From: Streptosporangiaceae bacterium
GTDB lineage: Bacteria > Actinomycetota > Actinomycetes > Streptosporangiales > Streptosporangiaceae
Reading direction: 5' to 3'
DNA length: 17,698 nt
Assembly (NCBI GenBank): GCA_030039095.1
Contig: JASHQP010000389.1
Coordinates: 1-17,698 of the forward strand
Part shown: positions 9,152 to 16,446 of the stretch, one piece after another
How the letters are laid out: every line of letters starts with the position of its first letter
Position numbering within the stretch: position 1 is the first letter of the stretch
The notes under the pieces: model-generated
The model's input: only the letters and a program-made list of their open reading frames with translations
Databases searched by the model: none
What the model was told of the DNA's origin: nothing
Program-made: the position numbers and the translations under genes

Positions 9152-10396
9152 CTAGTTCTCCAGGGGTGCCCGGGAAGCGCGCGGCGCCCCGGCAGATCCG
9201 GCCACGGCCGGCGCACCGGGCGCACCGGGCGCACCGGGCGCACCGGGCGCGAAAGCCTCGGCCGGATCCATGCTGTGTGTTACTCCAAGGTAGCTTTTGG
9301 GGAGCCGGCCGGCGAATCTCACCACGATCTCGTAGGACAGCGTGCCGAGCGCATCGGCCCATTCCTGCGCGGTGGGCTCGCCGGCGTCGCCGGGCCCGAA
9401 CAGCACGACCTCGTCACCGGCGGCAACGGCCTCGTCCCCGAAGTCGACCACGAACTGGTTCATGCAGACGGTGCCGGAGATCGTCCACCGTCGCCCCCGG
9501 ACGTGCACCTGCGCCGTGTTCGTCGCCAGCCGCGGAACGCCCTCGGCATACCCCAGCGGCACCAGGCCGAGGGTGGCGTCGCCGGCCGTGACGTAGCGGT
9601 GGCCGTAGGACACAGCGGTGCCGGCCGAGACGCGCTTGGCCTGCACGAGCCGCGCCCTGACCGTCATCGCGGGGCGCAGCCAGGGCGGCGCCCCGCCAGG
9701 AAGCGTGGAAAGGCCGAAGACCCCGCCTCCCGGCCGCACCAGGTCGAAGCGCGCTTCGGGCAGCGTCAGCGTGGCCGGCGTGTTCGCGAGGTGCCGCACC
9801 TCGGGCCTGGCCCCGGCGCGTTCCGCCACCGACACCGCGTCGCGGAACGCCTCGAGCTGGGCGGCGATCGACGGGTGATCCGGGATGTCGGCGCAGGCGA
9901 AGTGCGACCATATCCCCACGATGCGAACGTCGCCCGCGGCCTCGGCGGCCAGCCCTGCGGCCACCAGCCCCGGCCAGTCGGCCGCGGTCGCACCGCCCCG
10001 CGACATCCCGGTGTCGGCCTTGAGGTGCAGCCGGGCGGGCTTGCCGGCCCGCGACGCCGCCGCCGCGATCTGCGTGACCAGGTCAACCGACCCCGCGGAC
10101 AGGTCAACGTCGTGGCGGATGGCGTCCTCGTGCGGCGCGCCGGGCGCCGCGAGCAGGCACAGCACCGGCACGGTCAGCCCCGCCTGCCGCAGCGCCACCG
10201 CGTCGGCCACGTGCACGACCCCGAGCCAGCTCGCGCCGCCGTCAACGGCCGCCGCGGCCGCGGGGATCATGCCGTGGCCGTAGCCATCGGACTTGACCAC
10301 CGCCATCACCTGCGCGCCCCCGACGTGCCGGGCCAGGGCGGAGACGTTGTCCTTGATCGCGCCCACATCGATGAGCGCCTCCGGGTGACCGTCCAT
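9152..10396 (-). CDS. alr: Alanine racemase
   Basis: PLP enzyme that converts L- to D-alanine for peptidoglycan. The N-terminal barrel has the PLP lysine Lys35 in VMAVVKSDGYGHG. HLKADTGMSRGG (124-135), SHFACAD (164-170) and LANTPA follow, and the C-terminal beta domain has the catalytic Tyr264 in VSYGHRY and the GTVCMNQFVVD block (308-318). The ATG at 10396 gives 414 residues, longer than the usual roughly 370-390. The surplus is a tail after SMDPAEAF (about 376-414) made of Gly-Ala-Pro repeats and a basic end. The ribosome binding site is weak. First gene of the alr-hydrolase-tsaE run, divergent from the S9 peptidase gene. Confidence 0.97.
   Translation of the reverse strand: MDGHPEALIDVGAIKDNVSALARHVGGAQVMAVVKSDGYGHGMIPAAAAAVDGGASWLGVVHVADAVALRQAGLTVPVLCLLAAPGAPHEDAIRHDVDLSAGSVDLVTQIAAAASRAGKPARLHLKADTGMSRGGATAADWPGLVAAGLAAEAAGDVRIVGIWSHFACADIPDHPSIAAQLEAFRDAVSVAERAGARPEVRHLANTPATLTLPEARFDLVRPGGGVFGLSTLPGGAPPWLRPAMTVRARLVQAKRVSAGTAVSYGHRYVTAGDATLGLVPLGYAEGVPRLATNTAQVHVRGRRWTISGTVCMNQFVVDFGDEAVAAGDEVVLFGPGDAGEPTAQEWADALGTLSYEIVVRFAGRLPKSYLGVTHSMDPAEAFAPGAPGAPGAPGAPAVAGSAGAPRASRAPLEN
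9211..9246. repeat. Four perfect copies of a 9-bp tandem repeat in the 3' end of alr
   Basis: The unit GCGCACCGG is repeated four times without change at 9211-9219, 9220-9228, 9229-9237 and 9238-9246. Read on the minus strand it encodes the (Pro-Gly-Ala)n part of the alr tail. The unit is a multiple of three, so copy-number change would keep the frame. Confidence 0.95.
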
Positions 10397-10456
10397 GACC
10401 CCACAGTCTGCCAGGTGGGAGGGGATGAGACGGCCGGGTGAAGGCTGGCCCGAGCC

Positions 10457-10493
10457 GGGGGCACGCGGGGGGGGTCTGGGGGGTCGTCCCCCC
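10457..10493 (+). other. G-run cluster and G6/C6 hairpin in the alr / S9-peptidase divergent spacer
   Basis: The plus strand has G runs of five (10457-10461), eight (10467-10474) and six (10478-10483). The last can pair with C6 at 10488-10493 over a TCGT loop. If the eight-run is split, there are four G tracts close together, enough for a G-quadruplex. It lies 21-57 bases before the S9 peptidase start and about 60-100 bases before the alr start. Confidence 0.7.
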
Positions 10494-10500
10494 GAGGCAA

Positions 10501-10506
10501 TACTGT
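10501..10506 (+). promoter_or_regulatory. Candidate -10 box of the S9 peptidase gene (leaderless)
   Basis: TACTGT ends seven bases before the ATG at 10514, the spacing expected when transcription starts at the start codon. No ribosome binding site is seen within 15 bases of the ATG, which agrees with a leaderless message. The -35 region is in the G/C hairpin and has no clear box. Confidence 0.4.
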
Positions 10507-10513
10507 TTCAACT

Positions 10514-12361
10514 ATGGTCGAGCTGATTCCGCGGGAAGTGCTCTTCGGCAACCCGGAACGGGTAAGCCCCGCTATCTCCCCTGACGGGACCCGGCTGGCG
10601 TGGATAGCGCCACACGAGGGAGTACTCAACGTCTGGGTCGCGCCCGTGGGCCCCGGCTCGGGGGTGGACTGGCCGGCGGCGCGGGTGGTCACCGATGACC
10701 GCGACCGCGGCATCCGCATGTTCGCGTGGGCACACGACGGCCGCCACCTGCTGTATCTGCAGGATGACGGCGGCGACGAGAACTGGCGGCTGCACGACGT
10801 CGACCTCGAGACCTCCGGCCGCCGCGACCTCACGCCGTTCGACGGGGTGCAGGCGCGGCTGGTCGCCATGGAGCGCAAGTACCCGACGGAGCTGCTGATC
10901 GCGCTGAACCGCGACAACGCCGAGCTGCACGACGTCTACAAGCTCGACCTGGTCACCGGTGAGCTGACCAAGGTGGTCGAGAACCCCGGCTTCATCGACT
11001 GGATCGCCGACGCGCAGCTCGCGGTCCGGGCGGCGATCGCGCCGCAACCGGACGGCAGCCTCGTGGTGCTGGTGCGGGACAGCGCGGAAGCGGACTGGCG
11101 GCCGCTGCTGACCGTTCCCGCCGAGGACGCGCTGACCAGCCAGCCGATCGCGTTCAGCGAGGACGGCGGCTCGATCCTCGGCGTCAGCTCGGTCGGGGCG
11201 AACACCGGCAGGCTGGTCAGGATCGACGTGGCGACCGGTGCCGAGGAGGTGCTGGCGGCCGATCCCGAGGCCGACGTGAGCGACGTCAGGATTCAGCCGG
11301 ACACCAGGGAACCGCAGATCGTCACGTTCGCGAAGGACCGGTCGGAGTACGTCGTGCTCGACCCCTCGGTTGCGGACGACGTGACCGCGATCCGGGCGCT
11401 GCACCCGGGAGATCCGGTGTTCACCGGCGCCGACGACGCCGACACGACGTGGCTGGTCGCGTTCACCAACGACGCGGGCCCGATTCCGTACTACGCCTAC
11501 GACCGGGCCAGCAAGGCCGGGCGGTTCCTGTTCGAGAACCGGCCCGAGCTCGCGCGGTACGAGCTGGCCTCGATGGAGCCGTTCTCGTTCACCGCCCGGG
11601 ACGGCCTCACCGTGCACGGCTACGCCACGTTCCCGCCCGGTGCCGACCGCTCCGGCCTGCCGGCCGTGATCGACGTGCACGGCGGCCCGTGGGCCCGGGA
11701 CGGCTGGGGCTTCGACCCTGAGGCGCAGTGGCTGGCCAACCGCGGCTACCTCTGCGTGCAGGTGAACTACCGCGGCTCGACCGGCTACGGCAAGGCGTTC
11801 GTCAACGCCGGCGACCGCGAGTGGGGCGGCCGGATGCAGGATGACCTGACCGACGCCGTGGCGTTCATCACCGGAGCGGGCTGGGCCGACCCCGAGCGGG
11901 TCGCGATCTACGGCGGCTCGTACGGCGGCTACGCCGCGCTGGCCGGTGCGACGTTCACCCCGGATCTGTACCGGTGCGCGGTCGACATCGTCGGCCCGTC
12001 GAACCTGAAGACGCTGATCGAGACCATCCCGCCGTACTGGGCGCCGATGATCGCGCAGTTCCACCGCCGGGTCGGCGACCCCGCGACCGACGCCGACTTC
12101 CTGGCGTCCCGGTCCCCGCTGTCCCGGGCGAGCGACATCAGGATTCCGCTGCTGATCGCTCAGGGAGCCAACGACCCGCGGGTCAAGCAGGCCGAGTCGG
12201 AGCAGATCGTGGCCGCGCTGCGGGATGCCGGGATCGACCACGAGTACCTGCTGTTCCCCGACGAGGGCCACGGGTTCGCCAAGCCGGAGAACCGGCTGGC
12301 GTTCTACGCCGCTGCCGAACGGTTCCTGGCCCGTCACCTCGGCGGGCGGGCCGAAGACTAG
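10514..12361 (+). CDS. S9 family (prolyl oligopeptidase / acylaminoacyl-peptidase type) serine peptidase
   Basis: A peptidase of 615 residues that probably cleaves short peptides in the cytosol; no signal peptide is seen. Residues about 10-370 look like the beta-propeller gate ([38 protein letters not shown] and similar blade motifs). Residues about 385-613 are the alpha/beta hydrolase domain: [30 protein letters not shown], nucleophile Ser469 in GGSYGG, Asp554 in GANDPRV and His586 in DEGHGF. The substrate preference (dipeptidyl, acylaminoacyl or other) cannot be read from sequence. It is the first plus-strand gene of the segment that separates alr from nnr, and it converges on map with only 27 bases between the stops. 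Confidence 0.95.
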   Translation: MVELIPREVLFGNPERVSPAISPDGTRLAWIAPHEGVLNVWVAPVGPGSGVDWPAARVVTDDRDRGIRMFAWAHDGRHLLYLQDDGGDENWRLHDVDLETSGRRDLTPFDGVQARLVAMERKYPTELLIALNRDNAELHDVYKLDLVTGELTKVVENPGFIDWIADAQLAVRAAIAPQPDGSLVVLVRDSAEADWRPLLTVPAEDALTSQPIAFSEDGGSILGVSSVGANTGRLVRIDVATGAEEVLAADPEADVSDVRIQPDTREPQIVTFAKDRSEYVVLDPSVADDVTAIRALHPGDPVFTGADDADTTWLVAFTNDAGPIPYYAYDRASKAGRFLFENRPELARYELASMEPFSFTARDGLTVHGYATFPPGADRSGLPAVIDVHGGPWARDGWGFDPEAQWLANRGYLCVQVNYRGSTGYGKAFVNAGDREWGGRMQDDLTDAVAFITGAGWADPERVAIYGGSYGGYAALAGATFTPDLYRCAVDIVGPSNLKTLIETIPPYWAPMIAQFHRRVGDPATDADFLASRSPLSRASDIRIPLLIAQGANDPRVKQAESEQIVAALRDAGIDHEYLLFPDEGHGFAKPENRLAFYAAAERFLARHLGGRAED

Positions 12362-12388
12362 AGCCTTGAACGCGGCGATGCGTGGCCG

Positions 12389-13156
12389 CTATGGCGCCGT
12401 AAGGATTCTCGGGCCGTCGGCGGTGACCGCGACCGTGTGCTCGATGTGCGCCGCCCGGCTGCCGTCGGCGCTGCGCACGGTCCAGCCGTCCTTGTCGATG
12501 CGGCAGCCGTCGCTGCCGCCCGCCATGAACCACGGCTCGATGGCGATGACCAGCCCGGGCCGTATCGGGTGCCCCCGCCCGGCGGTTCCCTCGTTGGGAA
12601 TGTGCGGGTCCTCGTGCATGGCGCGGCCCACGCCGTGCCCGCCGAAGTGCGGGCAGATGCCGTAGCCGGCGGCGCGGCCGACGGCACCGATCGCGGCCGA
12701 TATGTCCCCGGTCCGCGCGCCGGGGACCGCGGCGGCGATGCCCGCGCGCAGCGCGTCGGCGGTGACGGAGATCAGCCGGGCGTCGGCGGGCCGCGGCGGG
12801 CCGATGGTGAACGAGAACGCCGCGTCGGCCGCCCACCCGTCCAGCACGGCCCCCGCGTCGACGCTGACCAGGTCGCCGTCGGCCAGCTTGCGGCGGCCGG
12901 GGATGCCGTGCTGCGCGGCGTCGTTGACGGACACGCAGATCGCGGCGGGGTAAGGGACCGGCGCGGACCTGGGCTGGTAACCAAGGAACGGCGAGTACGC
13001 CCCGGCATCCGCCAACACGCCGCGGGCGGCCTCGTCCAGCTCAGCCAGGCGCGTGCCCGGCGCCGCGATCGCCCGCGCCGTCGCCAGGACCCGCGCCACC
13101 ACCTGCCCGGCGGCGCCGATCGCGTCGATCTCGCCGGGCGTCTTGATCTCAACCAC
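12389..13156 (-). CDS. map: Type I methionine aminopeptidase
   Basis: Removes the initiator methionine from new proteins. The 255 residues carry the full two-metal site: Asp100 (SVDAGA), Asp111 (DAAFSF), His174 (GGHGVG), Glu207 (AIEPW) and Glu239 (IEHT). The substrate-binding His83 is in QHGIP, where most relatives have CHGIP. There is no N-terminal extension or SH3-binding motif. The GTG at 13156 has GGGAGGTG about six bases upstream, a strong site. Actinobacteria often have several map genes; pairing with a small XRE regulator suggests this is an accessory copy rather than the one near the ribosomal operons (inference). The upstream repeat array contains near-copies of its start region. Confidence 0.96.
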   Translation of the reverse strand: MVEIKTPGEIDAIGAAGQVVARVLATARAIAAPGTRLAELDEAARGVLADAGAYSPFLGYQPRSAPVPYPAAICVSVNDAAQHGIPGRRKLADGDLVSVDAGAVLDGWAADAAFSFTIGPPRPADARLISVTADALRAGIAAAVPGARTGDISAAIGAVGRAAGYGICPHFGGHGVGRAMHEDPHIPNEGTAGRGHPIRPGLVIAIEPWFMAGGSDGCRIDKDGWTVRSADGSRAAHIEHTVAVTADGPRILTAP

Positions 13157-13435
13157 GCGGCACCTCCCGCACGCAAGCTCCGCCGCGCGCTGCCCATCGC
13201 ACGTAAGCTCCGCCGCGCGCTGCCCATCGCACGTAAACTCCGCCGCGCGCTAGCCGGCGCACGTAAACTCCGCCACGGCTGCCCATCGCACGTGATCTCC
13301 ACGCCTGCCACCCATAGCGCGTGATCTCCACCACGCGCGCCCTTCGCGCGTGATCTTCGCCACGCGCGCCCTTCGCGCGTGATCTTCGCCACGCGCGCCC
13401 TTCCGCGCATGATCTTCGCCACGCGCGCCCTTCGC
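13142..13435. repeat. Tandem array of ten 29-30 bp repeats derived from the map start region
   Basis: Contiguous units at 13142-13170, 13171-13200, 13201-13230, 13231-13260, 13261-13289, 13290-13318, 13319-13347, 13348-13376, 13377-13406 and 13407-13435. Units 2-4 are nearly alike, as are units 7-10; units 5-6 are intermediate. On the minus strand the distal copies read GCGAAGGGCGCGCGTGG then CGAAGATCACGC. The first unit is the map ribosome binding site plus GTG start. A 17-base core around the start (GCGTGGTTGAGATCAAG) matches the unit at 13319-13347 in 15 positions. Unit length is 29 or 30, so no single reading frame runs through the array. There are no spacers, so this is not CRISPR. Apart from it, nothing is seen in this 317-base gap except the divergent promoters. 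Confidence 0.92.
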
Positions 13436-13438
13436 GCT

Positions 13439-13467
13439 TTGCGGTATAACTATACCGGTATTATTAT
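13439..13467. promoter_or_regulatory. Divergent promoter/operator between the map repeat array and the XRE regulator
   Basis: CGGTATA-ac-TATACCG (13442-13457, 7-bp arms) overlaps the perfect 10-bp palindrome ATACCGGTAT (13452-13461). For the plus strand, TTGCGG (13439-13444), a 17-base spacer and TATTAT (13462-13467) form a promoter whose -10 ends six bases before the regulator ATG, fitting a leaderless message. For the minus strand, TATAGT (complement of 13449-13454) is a good -10 toward map, giving a leader of about 290 bases that holds the whole repeat array. The palindromes cover both, so binding by the adjacent XRE protein is a reasonable guess. Confidence 0.6.
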
Positions 13468-13473
13468 GACGGC

Positions 13474-13749
13474 ATGGTCCGGCCACCGTTGAGTCCCGGG
13501 GAGCGAGCGCGCGGCGAGCGGCTCGGCAGGCTGCTGCGCGAGGCTCGCGGGGCGCGCAGCATGGCCGAAGTCGCCGCGTCGTCCGGCGTTCCCACCGAGA
13601 CCCTCCGCAAGATCGAGACCGGCCGGATAGCCACGCCCGCGTTCTTCACCGTTGCCGCGCTGGCCGCCGTCCTCGCGATCCCGCTCGACGAGGTCGTCAG
13701 GCAGTCCACGGACCCGCCCGGAGATCGGTCCACCGCGCTCACCGCGTGA
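13474..13749 (+). CDS. Small XRE-type helix-turn-helix regulator
   Basis: A 91-residue DNA-binding protein. The HTH covers about residues 14-72: RLGRLLREARGARSMAEVAASSGVPTETLRKIETGR, then FFTVAALAAVLAIPLDEV, the Cro/C1 five-helix pattern. No sensor or dimerisation domain is attached. The ATG at 13474 has no ribosome binding site but a -10 six bases upstream, consistent with leaderless translation. It is divergent from map across the repeat array and its own promoter holds overlapping palindromes, so autoregulation and control of map are both plausible (inference). I recall similar short regulators next to map in other actinomycetes but cannot check that here. Confidence 0.9.
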   Translation: MVRPPLSPGERARGERLGRLLREARGARSMAEVAASSGVPTETLRKIETGRIATPAFFTVAALAAVLAIPLDEVVRQSTDPPGDRSTALTA

Positions 13750-13750
13750 C

Positions 13751-13795
13751 AGCGGCCGGGCCGGCAGCTCTGGCTGGCTGCCCGACCCGGCCGCT
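13751..13795. terminator. Hairpin between the convergent XRE and MFS genes
   Basis: AGCGGCCGGGCCGGCAGC (13751-13768) pairs with 13777-13795, with 10 perfect outer pairs then 8 more after one mismatch/bulge; loop of eight bases. It begins two bases after the XRE stop. There is no U-run on either strand, as is common for actinobacterial stem-only terminators; it could serve both genes. Confidence 0.65.
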
Positions 13796-13813
13796 CGCGT
13801 GGCGTTCCGGCCC

Positions 13814-15409
13814 TTAACTCGGCATCGGCTGGACGCCCTCCAGATCCTTCCTGGTGACCCGGACCATCGCGATGATCACGATGAGCGCCAGGACCATGAT
13901 CCCCGCCGACACCTCGAACCCGCGGGAGAACCCGACCGAGAGCGCGTGGTCGTAGAGCTGGTTCTCACCGGCCTTGATCTGCGCCGCTGTCAGGTGCAGC
14001 GGGTGGCCGGCCTTGGCTGCGGCGGCCGCCGCGGCCTTCCCGGCGGCGACCGAGTTGTTGAACGTGTTGGCGACGACCGTCCAGGCGACGGTGCCCAGGA
14101 TCGCCAGCCCGATCGCCCCGCCGACCTGCTGGCCCACGTTCGGCAGGCTGGAGGCCAGGCCCGCGTCCCGGTCGGGCACCTTGGACAGCGCGACCAGCGT
14201 GGCGGGCATGAAGATCAGGCCCAGGCCGGCGGCGGTGACCAGCATCGGGCCGAGCAGGCCGTTCACGTACGTGCTGTGCTCGTTGATCCGGGACAGCCAG
14301 AACATCCCGCCCGTGCTGATCACCGACGCCACGATCAGCAGCGGCCGGGCGCCGATGCGCGGGACCAGCTGGGTGGACAGGCCCGCCATCGCCATGATCA
14401 CCCCGACCATCGGCAGGTACGCGATGCCGGTCTTCAGCGCGCTGTACCCCCACACGTGCTCCACGAAGATGGTCAGGAAGAAGAACATCCCGAACATCGC
14501 CGTGCCCACGCAGAGCAGGACGATGTTGGCGGCGGTCCGGTCGCGGTTGTCGAAGATCCGCATCGGCATCAGCGCGTGCTCGCTGCGCATCTCGATGATC
14601 ACGAACGAGGCGAGCAGCACAACGGCCGCCGTCAGCGATCCCAGCACCTTGGGGTCGCCCCAGTGCGAGCTGCTGGTGCCGGACGCAGCGGCGCTGGACA
14701 GGCCGTAGACCAGGGAGCCCAGTCCGAGCGTGCCGGTGATCGCGCCCGGGATGTCGAACCGGCCGGTGTGACGCTCCGACTCCGACAGCGCCCGCGGCGC
14801 GATCAGCGCGGTCACGATGCCGATCGGGACGTTGACGAACAGCACCCAGCGCCAGGAGAAGTACGTGGTCAGCAGGCCGCCGGCCAGCAGGCCGACGGCG
14901 GCGCCGCCGATCGACATCGCGGCGTACACGCCCATGGCCCGGTTGCGCTCCTGGCCCTCCGGGAAGTTGGTCGTGATCAGTGACAACGCGGTCGGCGCGA
15001 CGATCGCGCCGCCGACGCCCTGCAGGGCGCGAGCGCCGAGCAGCCATGCCTCCGAGGTGGCGAACCCGCCGAGCAGTGAGGCCAGCGAGAACAGGATGAT
15101 TCCGGCTATGAACACCCGCTTCCGGCCGAGGATGTCGCCGGCCCGGCCGCCGAGCAGCAGCAGGCCGCCGAACGTCAGCGCGTAGGCGTTCACCACCCAC
15201 TCGAGGCCCGAGCCGGAGAAGTTGAGCGCGGTCTGGATGTGCGGCAGCGCGACGTTCACGATCGTGGCGTCGAGCACCACCATGAGCTGCGCGGTGGCGA
15301 TGACCACGAGCGCCAGGCCACGGCGGCTGCGGCCGGCAGGCTGGCCATCGCGGTCGGCGACGACGCCCGGCGCCGCCCTGCTGCCGGTGTCGGGCTGTGC
15401 GGTGGACAT
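13814..15409 (-). CDS. DHA2-family (14-helix) MFS multidrug exporter
   Basis: A proton-coupled drug exporter of the EmrB/QacA type in the cytoplasmic membrane. The 531 residues start with a hydrophilic tail of about 30, then helix 1 with LMVVLDATIVNVALP (motif D1), motif A GGRAGDILGRKR (87-98), GARALQGVGGAIVAPTALSL (motif B region), and GGAAVGLLAGGLLTTYFSWRW (motif C region, with Leu in place of the usual Pro). Hydrophobic segments continue to give about 14 helices, with a long loop before the last (KAGHPLHLTAAQIKAGEN). The ATG at 15409 has AAGGAG seven bases upstream. The substrate is unknown. It follows the MarR gene by 157 bases in the same direction, a standard exporter-repressor pair. 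Confidence 0.95.
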   Translation of the reverse strand: MSTAQPDTGSRAAPGVVADRDGQPAGRSRRGLALVVIATAQLMVVLDATIVNVALPHIQTALNFSGSGLEWVVNAYALTFGGLLLLGGRAGDILGRKRVFIAGIILFSLASLLGGFATSEAWLLGARALQGVGGAIVAPTALSLITTNFPEGQERNRAMGVYAAMSIGGAAVGLLAGGLLTTYFSWRWVLFVNVPIGIVTALIAPRALSESERHTGRFDIPGAITGTLGLGSLVYGLSSAAASGTSSSHWGDPKVLGSLTAAVVLLASFVIIEMRSEHALMPMRIFDNRDRTAANIVLLCVGTAMFGMFFFLTIFVEHVWGYSALKTGIAYLPMVGVIMAMAGLSTQLVPRIGARPLLIVASVISTGGMFWLSRINEHSTYVNGLLGPMLVTAAGLGLIFMPATLVALSKVPDRDAGLASSLPNVGQQVGGAIGLAILGTVAWTVVANTFNNSVAAGKAAAAAAAKAGHPLHLTAAQIKAGENQLYDHALSVGFSRGFEVSAGIMVLALIVIIAMVRVTRKDLEGVQPMPS

Positions 15410-15566
15410 GACAGTCTCCTTGCTGAAGAGCGCGGTTGGCTGGCGTCCCGGCGCTGTGCGGCGAGACGTTCGACGTTTTGTGTTTTGAGAAGGCTTCAGC
15501 CAGGCACGTGCCGTCGGTCTGTGTCCGGCGGCGGCTCCGCTGGCCGCCTGGTCCGCGGCTAGCCGG

Positions 15567-16091
15567 TTACCCGGCCGGCTGCGCGGTGACTAGGGTCTCG
15601 CTCACCTCCCCCGCGCGCTGGCCCCCGGTCGTCGGCGGGGTCGTGATGCTCCCGTCGTCCGCGCCGCTCTCGGCGCGGACCATCTTGCGGATCAGGCCCA
15701 GCAGGCACGCGCGCTCCTCGTCGTCGAGGCAGCGCCACGGCATGCGGGCCATGAACTCCTGCTGCACCTGCTCACGCAGGGCCTGGCCGGCCACTGTGAG
15801 CACGAGATTCTTGATCCGGCGGTCCACCGTGCTGGCTTCCCGCCGGGCCAGCCCGCGCTTTTCGAGCAGGTCAGCGATCGCGGTCACGAATGAGGGATCG
15901 CAGTGCATGAGCTTGCCGAGGTCCCGCATGGCCATGGGAGAAGCCAGCGCCTGCAGGGCCTTGACGCAGAAGCCCGGAACACCGAACTGCTGCCCGAGTT
16001 GCTCGACCTTGCCGATCACGCCCTCGACCAGCTCGCCCATTGCCTCGAAGATCTCCGAGTCGAGCTGATCGGTACCGGTTGGCGTTCCCAT
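15567..16091 (-). CDS. MarR-family transcriptional regulator
   Basis: A dimeric winged-helix repressor, 174 residues. The wing-helix core is about residues 53-110: MAMRDLGKLMHCDPSFVTAI (helices 3-4, recognition), DLLEKRGLARREASTVDRRI (wing with the conserved D-R-R) and VLTVAGQAL. The last 25 residues are a flexible Thr/Gly/Pro tail. ATG at 16091 is chosen because AGGAGG lies five bases upstream; the frame is open to 16154, but that part crosses the promoter region. It precedes the DHA2 exporter, so it probably represses itself and the exporter and is released by a substrate of the pump (family knowledge). The intergenic 15410-15566 holds only the palindrome GGCACGTGCC (15503-15512). Confidence 0.93.
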   Translation of the reverse strand: MGTPTGTDQLDSEIFEAMGELVEGVIGKVEQLGQQFGVPGFCVKALQALASPMAMRDLGKLMHCDPSFVTAIADLLEKRGLARREASTVDRRIKNLVLTVAGQALREQVQQEFMARMPWRCLDDEERACLLGLIRKMVRAESGADDGSITTPPTTGGQRAGEVSETLVTAQPAG

Positions 16092-16152
16092 GTCACCTCC
16101 TCGGCTTGCGTCGCACCGCGTGGCCCGTGCTCCCGGGCGCAAAGCCCGAGTC

Positions 16153-16217
16153 ACTCAACAGTTGAGTAGCTCAACCATAGACCGGCTCGGCTGAGTTAGT
16201 CAATCTTTTATTAACTC
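16153..16217 (-). promoter_or_regulatory. Promoter and operators of the MarR-exporter operon
   Basis: On the minus strand TTGACT (16198-16203), an 18-base spacer and TATGGT (16174-16179) form a promoter. The perfect palindrome ACTCAAC-a-GTTGAGT (16153-16167) lies just downstream of the expected start. A further half-site CTCAAC overlaps the -10 (16170-16175), and GAGTTA (16193-16198) with TAACTC (16212-16217) flank the -35. Repeats of one half-site on both sides of the promoter fit MarR autorepression. Confidence 0.7.
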
Positions 16218-16251
16218 AACCAATGTGGCCCACACCACACTGCGCCGCCGG

Positions 16252-16295
16252 CCCGCCCACGCTCGCCACGCTGACCACCCGCCCACGCTCGCCAC
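16252..16295. repeat. 18-bp exact direct repeat
   Basis: CCCGCCCACGCTCGCCAC occurs at 16252-16269 and 16278-16295, period 26. It lies in the 366-base gap between the MarR start and the nnr stop. Between 16220 and 16389 I see nothing else convincing; no frame there has good codon bias. Confidence 0.75.
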
Positions 16296-16389
16296 ACCGC
16301 CGCCGCCCGCGGATTCGCCCACGGAGGGTGGCCGGAGCGGGGTGGCCGGGCGGAAGGCGAGCCAGGCTGGCTCGTTCGCGCCCAGACTT

Positions 16390-16446
16390 TTCATGATCCC
16401 GGAGGATTCGCAGCCGTATTTGCTGACAATCCTCCGGGATCATGAA
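16390..16446. repeat. Perfect 19-bp inverted repeat after nnr
   Basis: TTCATGATCCCGGAGGATT (16390-16408) and its exact complement (16428-16446) around a 19-base centre that can form a further CAGC/GCTG pair (16411-16414 with 16422-16425). It begins 12 bases past the nnr stop. No U-run follows on either strand, so it is not a standard terminator. It could act as one without U-run, or be a REP/MITE-like element. Confidence 0.85.

Noticed and set aside
10508..12337. A 609-residue open frame on the minus strand opposite the S9 peptidase gene
   Set aside because: Its protein is low-complexity Arg/Val/Gly/Asp with no family motif, and the opposite strand encodes a complete peptidase with its triad. 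Long antisense frames are expected in very GC-rich genes.
12899..12911. Loss of function in the methionine aminopeptidase because Gln replaces Cys before HGIP
   Set aside because: The neighbouring His83 and all five metal ligands are present, and this position is not a metal ligand.
12772..13422. Repeat protein encoded by the array (216-residue minus-strand frame)
   Set aside because: It overlaps map out of frame, the units of 29 and 30 bases shift the frame between copies, and the product is an Arg-rich shadow.
13142..13435. CRISPR array
   Set aside because: Units are contiguous and diverge gradually, with no unique spacers and no cas genes.
16200..16443. Short minus-strand frames of 64 and 75 residues between nnr and MarR
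   Set aside because: They cross the inverted repeat, the direct repeats and the MarR promoter, and show no motif or ribosome binding site.
16390..16446. Standard rho-independent terminator for nnr
   Set aside because: Stem is perfect but no U-run follows on the minus strand; termination there remains possible but unproven.
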